This document shows, piece after piece, positions 27,226-36,800 of a DNA stretch of 64,000 nt. Position 1 is the stretch's first letter, and every line of letters starts with the position of its first letter. This DNA comes from JARRNE01 sp963824085 (GTDB lineage: Bacteria > Pseudomonadota > Gammaproteobacteria > Chromatiales > Chromatiaceae): positions 248,001 through 312,000 of the forward strand of contig CAWGNT010000015.1 of the NCBI GenBank assembly GCA_963824085.1. The letters are read 5' to 3'. The notes beneath the pieces were generated by a model that was given only the letters and a program-made list of their open reading frames with translations, was not told the DNA's origin and did not search any database. Position numbers and translations under genes: made by a program.

Positions 27226-28437
27226 ATGGCAGACTTTCTGCAGAACGGCATCATCACCACCCTGCACAAGCTGCGCGAGCGGCCCATCGAGGCGCTGGAG
27301 GCGGAGCTTCGGGGTTTCGCGGCACGCCGCCGCATGGCGCTCATCCTGCCTTCTCTCTTCTCGGAGCTGGAAGGGAACGCGCTGTCCGTGATCGTCGACA
27401 ACCTGCGCCATGCCAGCTATATCGGCGACATCGTCGTGGGCCTGGATCGAGCCGACGAGGGGCAGTTCCGACACGCGCGCGAGTTCTTCGACCAGCTGCC
27501 CCAGCGCAAGCGCATCCTCTGGCACGACGGACCGCGTCTGAGCGCGCTCGATGCCGAGCTGAAGGCAGAAGCGTTGGCGCCAACCGAGATGGGAAAGGGC
27601 CGCAACGTCTGGTACTGCCTCGGCTATGCGCTCGCTCGGGAGGATTGCGACGCCGTAGCGCTGCATGACTGCGACATCGTCACGCACGACCGCTACTTGC
27701 CGGCGCGACTGTTCTACCCGGTGGCCAATCCCGCGTTCAACTTCGAGTTCTGCAAGGGCTACTACGCCCGCATCGCGGGCGACAAGCTGTCGGGACGGGT
27801 AACCCGTCTATTCGTCACCCCCTTGCTGCGAGCGCTGAAGAAGATCTTCGGTCCCATGGACTACCTGGAATTCATGGACAGCTTCCGCTACCCGCTGTCC
27901 GGCGAGTTCTCGCTGCGTCGGGACTTTATCCAGAACCTGCGCATCCCCAGCGACTGGGGCCTGGAAGTGGGCGTGCTGGCCGAGGTATACCGCAACCTGT
28001 CGCGACATCAGGTGTGCCAGGTCGACATTGCGGACCACTACGATCACAAGCACCAGGAGCTGGCCCCGGGCGGGCCGAGTGCCGGCTTGGCGAAGATGAG
28101 CAGCGACATTGCCAAGTCGATCTACCGCAAGCTCGCCACCGAGGGCGTGACCTTCTCCATGGAGCTGTGCCGGACCGTCAAGGCCACCTATTTCCGTATG
28201 GCCCTGGATTGTGTCGAGCAGTATTACTTCGACGCCGAGATAAACGACCTGCAGTTCGACCGTCACGCCGAGGAACGGGCGGTAGAGGTCTTCGTGCAGA
28301 GCGTCATGACCGCCGGCGAGATGTTTCTCGCCAACCCCATGGAGACACCTTTCATCCCCAGCTGGAACCGCGTACTAAGCGCCATTCCTGATTTTGGCAC
28401 ACGGCTGTGCGAGGCGGTGGAGCTGGACAACGCGTGA
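27226..28437 (+). CDS. gpgS: Glucosyl-3-phosphoglycerate synthase (GT81)
   Basis: The 403-residue retaining glycosyltransferase joins a nucleotide-activated glucose to 3-phosphoglycerate, the first step of glucosylglycerate synthesis. Seen: an opening 'MADFLQNGIITTLHKLRERP', a sugar-nucleotide domain with 'MGKGRNVWYCLGYAL', the metal-binding DxD in 'VALHDCDIVTHDRYL', and 'FEFCKGYYARIAG'. The length is normal for bacterial GpgS. Glucosylglycerate is an osmolyte and nitrogen-stress solute in many bacteria. It forms an operon with the upstream phosphatase (12 bp gap) and converges with the phosphorylase gene at 28492, whose stop is 54 bp away. Confidence 0.92.
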   Translation: MADFLQNGIITTLHKLRERPIEALEAELRGFAARRRMALILPSLFSELEGNALSVIVDNLRHASYIGDIVVGLDRADEGQFRHAREFFDQLPQRKRILWHDGPRLSALDAELKAEALAPTEMGKGRNVWYCLGYALAREDCDAVALHDCDIVTHDRYLPARLFYPVANPAFNFEFCKGYYARIAGDKLSGRVTRLFVTPLLRALKKIFGPMDYLEFMDSFRYPLSGEFSLRRDFIQNLRIPSDWGLEVGVLAEVYRNLSRHQVCQVDIADHYDHKHQELAPGGPSAGLAKMSSDIAKSIYRKLATEGVTFSMELCRTVKATYFRMALDCVEQYYFDAEINDLQFDRHAEERAVEVFVQSVMTAGEMFLANPMETPFIPSWNRVLSAIPDFGTRLCEAVELDNA

Positions 28438-28491
28438 GGAGGTATGCCGACGGCAGCGCTGCCGCCCCCCGCTCGCGAAACCACGCACGAC

Positions 28492-30336
28492 TCAGGCCCG
28501 TCCGATCCACCCCCCGGCCCCGCACCCGCAGCCTGCGCTCCTCGCACCATGCCTTGGCGTCACGGGGGCGTCGCTCAGCCACCAGACCCCGTAGGGCGGC
28601 AACAGCCAGCAATCGTTGCGCAGCGGCGGCGCGGCATCGCCGATCAGGTCCAGCCAGCCCGACCCATCCGCGGTCACACCCGGCAGATCGCTGGGACGGA
28701 TGGGCCGAGGCAGATCGGTGAAGTTGAACAGCGCCAGGACGCGCTGGCCGCCATCAGGTGCGCGGCGCTCCACGCCGAAGACGCCCGCGGGCAGCTCGAG
28801 GACGCGCTGAGGGGCGTCGGGATGAAATGCCGGCTGCGCACGGCGCACGGACAGCAGGTGCCGATAGGCACGAAACACCTGTCGATTCTCCGTGCGCGGG
28901 TTGGCGATCAGGTGCTCGAGCTCCCGCAGGTCCCATCGGCGGCGATTGATCGACCGCGTCATGCCGGTCGTCTCCACACCCAGGCTGTCGTTCGGCGTAG
29001 CAGTGAGGGAGTGGATGTACACCGCCGGGATGCCGCGAAGGCTCAAGGCAACGGCCTGCGAGACCAGGAATTGGGACACGTGCCAGGAATTCTGGCTGCC
29101 GTGGGGACCGCGGAAGGCGTCGAAATAGCTGATGTTGAGCTCGTAAGGGCTCTGGCTTCCGTCGCTGTTGGCCTTGGTGGAGATGTAACCGCCGCGCTCA
29201 CGCATGGCGCTCAACAGGGCGTCAAGCTCTTGCCTCGGTATCAGCCCTTCCAGCGGACGCAGCCCGATGCCGTCGTGCGATGCGGTAAAGTTCAGAAAGG
29301 TACAGCCGGCCGGCAGCCCCGCTCGCTCCAGGTCCCTCCCCCATGCACAGAGGAAGTCGGTGTTTCCGCTCCACAGGGCGTGCAGCACCAATGGGGGCAG
29401 GCTGAACTGGTAGACGATATGCGCCTCATCGCCGTCGCCGAAGTAGCTGATGTTCTCCGCGTGGGGGACGTTGGTCTCGGTCATCAGCAAGACGCCGGGC
29501 TCCGCGTAATCGAGCAGATCGCGGAAGAGCTTCACCACCTGGTGCGTCTGGGGTAGGTGGATGCACGGCGTGCCGATCTCCTTCCACAAGTAGGCCACCG
29601 CATCGAGGCGAAGCAAGCGGGCGCCGCGGCGCAGATAGTCGAAGACGATGTCGACCATCTCCAGCAGCACGTCGGGATTGGCATAGTTCAGATCGATCTG
29701 ATCGTTGCTGAAGGTCGCCCACAGATGGCGCAGCCCGCGGGGCGTTCGCACCTTCGTCAGCAGGGGACTGGTGCGCGGGCGCACCACCATGGACAAGTTG
29801 GCCTTGGGGTCGGTTTCGATGAAGTAGTCGGCCCCTGGCTGGTCGCCGTGGACAAAGTCGACGAACCACAGGTGCTCTCGGGAACAGTGATTCAGCACCA
29901 GGTCGATTCCGAGGTCGAAGGACTTGCCGACTGCGAGGATGTCGTCCCAGGTGCCGAGCTCGGGATTGACAGCCCGGAAATCGGTGACGGAAAACCCGTC
30001 GTCCGAGCTGTAAGGAAAGAACGGTAAGACGTGCACCAGGCTGAAGCTGTCTTTCAGGTAGGTGTCCAGGAACCGCTTCAGGGATTGCAGCGGGGGCTCA
30101 CCGGGCGACTGCAGCGAGTTGCCGTAGGTGATCAGCACCACTTCGCTTTCGTCCCAGGTCGGCTTGAGACACCGAGGGGGACGCAACCGACGGTGACTCT
30201 CCACGGCGCCCAAAATACGTCCGGCAATCTCCGCTGCCCGCTCCCTGCCGTAGAGGGACGCAAGGCGCTGCTCCAACCGGGCAGTGAACGCTTGTGAATG
30301 CGCGCTCCCTGGCGCCGGTGGCTTGGGCTGGTGCAC
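28492..30336 (-). CDS. GH13 sugar phosphorylase, likely glucosylglycerate phosphorylase
   Basis: This sucrose-phosphorylase-like enzyme (GH13, subfamily 18 style) has about 614 residues from GTG 30336; the frame stays open to 30540, but the extra residues look non-coding. The barrel motifs are clear: 'GIDLVLNHCSREHLWF', the nucleophile Asp in 'LLRLDAVAYLWKEIGTP', the acid/base Glu in 'VLLMTETNVPHAENI', and the third Asp in 'FTASHDGIGLRPLEG'. Facing gpgS and its phosphatase, it probably releases glucose-1-phosphate from glucosylglycerate, which would allow recycling. A sucrose or glucosylglycerol substrate cannot be excluded. The last 30 residues are Gly/Cys-rich. Confidence 0.85.
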   Translation of the reverse strand: MHQPKPPAPGSAHSQAFTARLEQRLASLYGRERAAEIAGRILGAVESHRRLRPPRCLKPTWDESEVVLITYGNSLQSPGEPPLQSLKRFLDTYLKDSFSLVHVLPFFPYSSDDGFSVTDFRAVNPELGTWDDILAVGKSFDLGIDLVLNHCSREHLWFVDFVHGDQPGADYFIETDPKANLSMVVRPRTSPLLTKVRTPRGLRHLWATFSNDQIDLNYANPDVLLEMVDIVFDYLRRGARLLRLDAVAYLWKEIGTPCIHLPQTHQVVKLFRDLLDYAEPGVLLMTETNVPHAENISYFGDGDEAHIVYQFSLPPLVLHALWSGNTDFLCAWGRDLERAGLPAGCTFLNFTASHDGIGLRPLEGLIPRQELDALLSAMRERGGYISTKANSDGSQSPYELNISYFDAFRGPHGSQNSWHVSQFLVSQAVALSLRGIPAVYIHSLTATPNDSLGVETTGMTRSINRRRWDLRELEHLIANPRTENRQVFRAYRHLLSVRRAQPAFHPDAPQRVLELPAGVFGVERRAPDGGQRVLALFNFTDLPRPIRPSDLPGVTADGSGWLDLIGDAAPPLRNDCWLLPPYGVWWLSDAPVTPRHGARSAGCGCGAGGWIGRA

Positions 30337-30540
30337 GGATCCTGGTCTTCCGAGGCTGTGAGGGCTGTAATCGAGCACCAAGCAGGTTTCACACCACACG
30401 GAAAAGCCAAGCTTTTCCGAATCGTTCCCAAACCAACGGCCCAGGTAACCGCGCTCAGCGGACGCCGTGCGCCATGGGATCCAGGATGGATCTACTCGCC
30501 GCTTCCGCAGGACGCCCATCGAGGACGTGCAGTCGCACAC

Positions 30541-31018
30541 TCGGGAAGGCGGCTAGCGCTACACCTCTGCCCCGGAGCCTGGGATCGGCTACGAGCCGTC
30601 GGGACACGCCGTAAATACGTTCCATGTAGGCTCCCCGGCGCCCCACGCCTGACCTGTACCATATGGTTCACCTGAGCCACGACGCCAATCGCGTCGGGAG
30701 TGGGCCAGCAAGTGCACGGTCGTCGGGCGAGCATGCACCAGGAGCGTGCATCGATCCCAGAGGCGCCCGGCGGACAGAGGCTGTCTTCCTCGTTGTCAAC
30801 GCAGCGATGTATGCACCGTGTGCCGCCCCTACGCCTGAGGCGATTAGCGCCGGAGCTCATCTGCGCGAGACTTCCTTCGTGTTCACTTATAGCCGATGTG
30901 AAGTTAAAGCGAACATATCCCGCACATTTCGTGCAAAATCACCGAAAGCGGTGATTGCTGTCGGAGTTCGGTTCAGAAAACCCTGAATACCGTTACTAGG
31001 CCCGACGGCTTAGAATTC
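30541..31018. other. Intergenic region upstream of the phosphorylase gene
   Basis: About 478 bp without a convincing gene. The part at 30885-30975 is AT-richer (TTAAAGCGAACATATCCCGC) and may hold a promoter. The right end runs into MITE copy 2. Confidence 0.45.
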
Positions 31019-31223
31019 TGTGATTAGCGCTATTCGTTAGCTGGGACGAAGGGCCTGTTTTCTCACGAGGCTCCTCGCCGTCCGTGGCGCCTGGTTTCCG
31101 GCATTCCCTGCCGGAACGACGACGTTGATCCATGCCTGGGTGTCATCCCGGCAGGGAGTGCCGGGATCTAGGCCACGTGGATGGAGTACAAAGTGTTCCG
31201 GCTGAGTTTCAGGGCTAATCACC
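31019..31223. mobile_element. MITE copy 2 (205 bp)
   Basis: This copy has the same length as copy 1 and is close to it in sequence. It begins TGTGATTAGCG and ends GCTAATCACC, with the same inner inverted repeat TTCCGGCATTCCCTGCCGG against CCCGGCAGGGAGTGCCGGGA. The 12 bases before it (GGCTTAGAATTC) recur immediately before copy 3. No clean target duplication is seen. Confidence 0.85.
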
Positions 31224-31244
31224 TCATCCATTGGCTTAGAATTC

Positions 31245-31448
31245 GGTGATCCGCGCTATTCGTTAGCTGCGACAAAGGGCCTGTTTTCTCACGGGGCCGC
31301 TCGCCGTCCGTGGCACCTGGGTTCCGGCATTCCCTGCCGGAACGACGACCTCCGTTTTTCCCTGCCCGTCATCGCGGCAAGCAACACCGGGGCCCAGGCC
31401 CCACGGAAGGCATTCAGAGCGCCCAGCTGAGCTTTAGTACTGATCACC
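31245..31448. mobile_element. MITE copy 3 (204 bp), diverged
   Basis: It begins GGTGATCCGCGCTATTCG, 21 bp after copy 2, and ends ACTGATCACC. The left half matches copy 2 closely; the right half is diverged (GTCATCGCGGCAAGCAACAC), so the inner inverted repeat is broken. It is preceded by the same GGCTTAGAATTC as copy 2, suggesting the pair arose by tandem duplication and not by two insertions. Confidence 0.75.
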
Positions 31449-31822
31449 TGGTATTCTTACCAATCAGGCACACGGCCGTCACGGTTTCGATTGCCTCCTC
31501 TGCACGAATCTCGTCCAGCACGCATCCCCGCGGCTGCAGTTGTTCCAAATGAGCACGTAGTCTGCACGGAATGCCCCTCTTCATGCCGTCCGCTCGTCAC
31601 GATCAACTGGCCGTCAACACGGGCTCACGGCGGATATCGACGTTAAGCTACCGTTTGCCGCAGGCGGAACCATGTAACCCCCGTGACGGCGGAGCGGCTG
31701 CTATAATTTTTCTCGGAGGCACCGGCGAACTCCCGTGGTGGCTCGGTTCTCATAAGCCACGGATGAGCGACCGGCTTGCCAAGCGGCGGGCAGTTTGCTT
31801 TCTATCTATCGGGGTACCACAG

Positions 31823-32248
31823 ATGAAGAACTGGGTTCGTTTTGTCATGACATGCTGCTTGTCCATAACTGTCAGCGGCGCGGTCGACGCGTCCTGCCTC
31901 CTCTCCGATCTCGACGGCGCATGGCGCGTTTACGCTTGGGGTGGATCTGGAACTTGGTCGAAGTGCACCATCGAGGTTGCGGGAGGTACTGGGCAGATTG
32001 CGCCTAACCGAGTATGTGAAGACGGTGATGGTAATTTCTATCTGACAACTGGGGGGCAGCTCTATATAAACGATGTCTGCCGCGTTAGTGGATTCGTGGA
32101 CACCCAAGTTGGAAGAATAACGATTCGCCACTCCTTTCTAGAGGCGAATTTGAACCAGATATGGACTGGTGTGGCAGTCGTCGACGCGGATGGGTCCAAC
32201 CTGATGTTCACCGGTGTGCGGGGCTTGTCTACGGGCGGTTACCAATAA
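31823..32248 (+). CDS. Secreted protein, short paralogue of the CAP-domain protein
   Basis: This 141-residue protein starts at ATG 31823 with a signal peptide ('MKNWVRFVMTCCLSITVSGA'). The mature part, 'LDGAWRVYAWGGSGTWSKCT', 'RVCEDGDGNFYLTTGGQLYI' and 'VDTQVGRITIRHSFLEANL', is clearly homologous to residues 25-135 of the protein at 32911. It stops at 'VRGLSTGGYQ', just where the paralogue goes on into its CAP domain, and MITE copy 4 starts 20 bp later. It may be a truncated duplicate or a stand-alone version. The N-terminal domain is not recognised; it has conserved cysteines and is probably extracellular. Confidence 0.7.
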   Translation: MKNWVRFVMTCCLSITVSGAVDASCLLSDLDGAWRVYAWGGSGTWSKCTIEVAGGTGQIAPNRVCEDGDGNFYLTTGGQLYINDVCRVSGFVDTQVGRITIRHSFLEANLNQIWTGVAVVDADGSNLMFTGVRGLSTGGYQ

Positions 32249-32268
32249 AGCGCCATACCTTGAGCGAG

Positions 32269-32497
32269 GGTGATTAGTACCCGTCTTCAGCTGTCACGTG
32301 TGTGCTGACTTGGGACCGGGCCACTGGCCGTCCTTGGCACCTGGATTCCGGCACTCCCTGCCGGAACGACGACGTCGATGCTGTCCGGGCGTCATCCCGG
32401 CAGGGCCTACGCCGGGCTTTATCCCGGGGAATGCTGGGGTCCAGGCTACAGGGACGGAGTGTGAAGTGTTCCAACTGAGCGTCGGCACTAATCCTCG
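32269..32497. mobile_element. MITE copy 4 (about 229 bp)
   Basis: It begins GGTGATTAGTACCCG and ends CACTAATCCTC, so the right end has mutated from the AATCACC seen in other copies. The inner inverted repeat is present (TTCCGGCACTCCCTGCCGGA), with about 25 bp extra in the middle (GGGCTTTATCCCGGGGAATG). It lies just past the short paralogue of the CAP gene. No target duplication is evident. Confidence 0.75.
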
Positions 32498-32542
32498 TAG
32501 CAATGGTGCAGCAAGAACCGGCGCACGTTGCGCCGCCTTTCT

Positions 32543-32590
32543 CCCCTCACCCCAACCCCTCTCCCCGCTGGGGCGAGGGGCTCCAAGGGG
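32543..32590. repeat. C-rich intergenic palindrome (REP-like)
   Basis: CTCACCCCAACCCCTCTCCC is followed by GCTGGGGCGAGGGG, which folds into a hairpin (CCCCTCTCCCCGC/GCTGGGGCGAGGGG). This is a very common intergenic repeat type in proteobacteria, often found near gene ends. Confidence 0.55.
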
Positions 32591-32910
32591 CAATGCTTGC
32601 GTTGTTTTTGAACCGTCACTTCGCAAGATTCCGGTCTTTCGCTATCTTGCCGGGCTTGTCATGGGTTGACGCCCGGATTACCTAGGAATGTACTGACCCA
32701 TTCGTAAACCGGCCGAAGAGGAGAAACGACAACCGAGCACTGCAAGGGAAGCTCTCTATGGTCGCGTATAAATATCTTGAGCCTGTCTGCACCCTTCCAA
32801 TCTTCTGACCTCATAAGATGCTTCTCGCGGTCGTCGCTGCGAGAACGCGTGTCTTATTGGCACTACCTTATAGACCGACTGCTTCGCTCTTGCTTCTTGG
32901 GGTATCGCTG

Positions 32911-33774
32911 ATGAAAAAATGGGCTTGTTTGGCCGCAACATTCTGCTTATATGCGATCGCCGGCAGCGATGCTATTGGCTCCTGCGTCCTCCCGGATCTA
33001 AACGGCGCATGGCGCGTCTACGCACAAGGCGGGCCTGCACTTTGGACAAAGTGTACGGTAGAGGTCGTCGAAGGAATCGGAAAAGTTGCGTCCGACCGAG
33101 TATGTGAAGATGGAAAAGGCAATTCATATCTGACGACCGGAGGCCAGCTTTCCATTAACGACGTCTGCCGCGTCAGTGGGTTCGTCGATACTCAAGCAGG
33201 GCGAATAACGATCCGTCACTCGTTCCTCGAAGCGAATTCGAACGGAGTATGGACTGGAATAGCAATTTCCGATGCGGACGGATCGAACTTGATGTTCACC
33301 GCCGTGAGAGGGTTGCCGTCGGAAATCGGAGAGAACAACGATAAGCCGGTAGACACGGAGCTTTCCACCATGCTTGCCCTCGTCAACCAAGCACGTGCGG
33401 TCGGGCGGATCTGCGGACAGGAAGGCTACTTTCCTCCCGCCAGTCCCGTAAGCTGGAACGACCTCCTGGCGCAGGCTGCGCAGCGGCACTCGGACGACAT
33501 GGCTAACAACAATTTCTTCAGTCATATCGGCTCGGATGGCACCAATGTCGCAAACCGCGTCACCGATACCGGGTACGACTGGTCGGCCGTCGGTGAGAAC
33601 ATCGCCGCTGGATATGAGACGGTGCAATCGGTAGTTCAGGCGTGGCTCGACAGTCCCGGTCATTGCGCCAACATCATGCAGCCACTTTTCGAGGAAATGG
33701 GAGCCGCCAAGGCGGTGAACCCCAACTCCTATTATCAAATTTACTGGACGCAGGTCTTTGCGGCACCATGGTAG
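32911..33774 (+). CDS. Secreted CAP-domain (SCP/PR1-like) protein
   Basis: The 287-residue protein starts at ATG 32911 with signal 'MKKWACLAATFCLYAIAGSD'. Residues 25-135 match the short protein at 31823. From about residue 150 there is a CAP domain: 'LALVNQARAVGRICGQEGYF', 'WNDLLAQAAQRHSDDMANNN', 'FFSHIGSDGTNVANRV', 'AVGENIAAGYETVQSVVQAW' and 'DSPGHCANIMQPLFEEMGAA'. The CAP tetrad His and Glu (HSDDM, GEN, SPGHC) are present. The family is extracellular; its bacterial role is unclear. A longer start at 32818 would spoil the signal peptide. Confidence 0.85.
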   Translation: MKKWACLAATFCLYAIAGSDAIGSCVLPDLNGAWRVYAQGGPALWTKCTVEVVEGIGKVASDRVCEDGKGNSYLTTGGQLSINDVCRVSGFVDTQAGRITIRHSFLEANSNGVWTGIAISDADGSNLMFTAVRGLPSEIGENNDKPVDTELSTMLALVNQARAVGRICGQEGYFPPASPVSWNDLLAQAAQRHSDDMANNNFFSHIGSDGTNVANRVTDTGYDWSAVGENIAAGYETVQSVVQAWLDSPGHCANIMQPLFEEMGAAKAVNPNSYYQIYWTQVFAAPW

Positions 33775-33818
33775 CTTCCGCCGCGTGTAGGGGAGAGCCT
33801 CACGTGCCCGCAGATTTG

Positions 33819-36800
33819 CTACGCGGTGCGGGCCTCCGCAGTCGCGGCCCGCGGCGGCTCGGCCTCCCCATCGGCTCCCCGCACTAGCGCCAGCATGTCG
33901 GCGTAGCTGAGCCGACCGCCGTCGTCCGTGCCGGCGAGCAGACCGTCGGCGAGGTCGCGCTTGCTGGCGTGGAGCTTGAGGATGCGCTCCTCGATGGTGT
34001 CCTTCGCGACCAGCCGGTACACGGTGACCGGTCGCTCCTGGCCGATGCGGTGGGCGCGGTCTGACGCCTGGTCCTCGACGGCCGGGTTCCACCAGGGGTC
34101 CATGTGGATCACGTAGTCGGCGGCGGTCAGGTTGAGACCGGAGCCGCCGGCCCGCAGGCTGATCAGGAACAGCTCGCCCTCCCCGGCCTGGAAGGCCGTC
34201 ACCGCCGCGCGGCGCTGAGGCTCCGGGGTGGAGCCGTCGAGATACTGGTAGCGGATGCCGCGGGCGTCCAGGTGGGCGCGGATGAGCCGCAGATGGTCCA
34301 CGAACTGGCTGAAGACCAGGGCCTTGTGGCGGTTATCCAGCAGCTCGTCGACGATCTCCGCGAAGGCATCGAGCTTGGCGCTCGGCAGATCGCTGTCGGG
34401 CAGCGCCAGGCGCGGATGGCAGCAGGCTCGGCGCAGACGCATGATCTCGGCGAGGAGCTGCATGCGCTGCTGGCCCACGTTGGCCTCCGGGGTCTCATCC
34501 AAGCGCTCGACGGCCTGACGACGCAACGCCTCGTAAAGGGCCGTCTCCCCTTCGCTGAGCTCCAGCTGCAGGGTGATCTCGGTGCGCGGCGGCAGCTCGC
34601 TCAGCACCTCGCTCTTGAGGCGGCGCAGGATAAAGGGGCGCAAGAGCTGCCGCAGGCGCTGGCGGGCACCCTGATCCTTGTGCAGCTCAATGGGGACCGC
34701 AAAACGCTGGCTGAACCGCTCCAGGGACCCAAGCAGACCGGGATTGACAAAGCGGAACAGGTTCCAGAGCTCCCCGAGGTGGTTCTCGATGGGTGTGCCG
34801 GTCGTGATCATGCGGAAACCGCCGTGCAGGCGCATGATGGCCTGTGAACGCTTGGTCGTGGCGTTCTTGAAGGCCTGTGCCTCGTCGGCGACGATGATCT
34901 CCCACTGCACCGCCGCCAGGCGCTCGCCCTCGGTCTGCAGCAGCCCGTAGCTGGTCACGATGAGATCGAAAGGGCCGGCTTCTGCGAGCATCGCTCCGCG
35001 GTCGCCGGGCCCGAAACGCCGCGGCCGCAGGGTCGGGGCAAAGCGCTGGGCCTCGTCGATCCAGTTGCCGCACACCGAGGTGGGTGCCAGCACCAGGGTC
35101 GGACCGTTCGGCGCACGCGACAGGATCAGGGCCAGGGCCTGGACGGTCTTCCCAAGCCCCATGTCGTCGGCAAGGCAGGCGCCGGCGCCCCAGTGCGCCA
35201 GCCGCGCGAGCCACCGGTAGCCTTCCGCCTGGTAGTCGCGCAGCTCCGCCTGCAGCGTGGAGGGCACCTGCGGCTCCAGCTCGCGTATGGTCGCCAGGCG
35301 ATCAAGCAGCTCCTGCCAGGCGGGCCCGCTCTCCACCTCCATGCCGTCCACCAGCTCCGCGATGACGGGTGCGGCCAGCGGATGAAAGCGCCCCTCGTCG
35401 GTGAGACCCTGCAGGTTGTCGAGCCGCCGCCGCAGGGCGTGGCTGAGGACCAGGTAGTCGTTCTCGCCCAGACGAACGAAGCGGCCCTTGGAGGCGGCCG
35501 CCAGCTCCAGCAGCTCGCGCATGGCAAGCACTCGGCCGTCGTCGAGCGACAGGCCGCCACCAATGGCGAGCCAGTCCCCCTGCTTGCTGATCGCGACCCG
35601 CATCTGGCGGAGCTGAGCTTCGGCGCTGAGCGCGATGCGTTTTCCCTCGGGCCAGTCCAGCACCACCGCCTCGCCCATGGCGTGCAGCTGCTCCAGCGCC
35701 GTCAGCGCCAGCTCCGGATCGTCCAGGCACCAGCTCCAGCCGGTGCCTCCCTCCATGACCGGGCATTGCGTCAGCACCGCTTGAGCGGCGTTCAGCTCGG
35801 CGTCGAGGTCGCGGGTGCAGCGCACGGCACGCCCCGCGATCTCCGTGAACAGGGTCGTCCGCCCATGACCTGGCGGCAGTTGGGGGCCGCCCTCGCCGAA
35901 GGGATGCACGTTCAGCTCCAGGGTCAGCCCCCCGTCGAGTGGGCTCAGGTGAAGGTGGGGCCGGTGATCCGCTGGAATCGCCTCTGCAGCGCCGGCGCCA
36001 CCCCCGATATCCGAGTGCACCGTGAGCATCGGCGCCACGGCGGCGAGCCCCGCGAGCAGCGGCGCCTCCGCCCCGCGGGGCACACTCAGCCCGTCGGGGC
36101 CCAGGATGCGGGCGATCTCCCGGTGGCGTGCGTCGAACTGCACCAGCCGGATGCGCTGAGGCCTGGCCCCCTGCCCCGTCTCCTCCACCGCCAGGACCGA
36201 ATAGCCCTCCGGCGGGCGGGGCTCAATGCGTACACGAATATCTTTGGAGCCTCTCACAACCGTCAAAGCCGGGCCGGCGCGCACCAGCTCCACGGGCGCG
36301 TCATCAGCGCCGACCCGCATCAGCAAGGGATGATTCACCACGGCGAGCAGGGCGCGATCCATGTCCAGGCGATAGACAACCCGCATCTGCTGGCCGTACC
36401 AGGTGGTCTCAGCTTCGCGGATGATGCAGGCGCAGATCTCCCGGTCCTGCGGGGTCAGATACGGAAAGCTCTCCGGCTCCTCGGCAAGCCGTTGCAGCGC
36501 CACGGGCCGCCCCGAGGTCCAGCCGCGCCGGGCCCTCTTCTGCTCCCGCGGCTCGAGCGTCGCGTACTCCCCGTGCACACCGAGCAGCCAGGCCATGCGG
36601 CGGTCGCCGCCGCCATCGGCCGCCGCCCCTCCCGAGGGCTGCTGGGCTCCCAGCCCCTTCAGGGCCTCCAGCGCTATCTCCCAGGCTGGCTTGGGCCTTA
36701 GGAGCTCGGTGGCCAGGACAAGACCGTCGGGCAGCTCGCCGAGGGCGGGCCTGTCGCCCTTGAAACCGAAGGACTGCAAGAGCGCCACTGCCTCGTGGGC

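Noticed and set aside
28444..29556. Plus-strand frame of 370 residues
   Set aside because: It is antisense to the GH13 phosphorylase, whose catalytic residues are evident.
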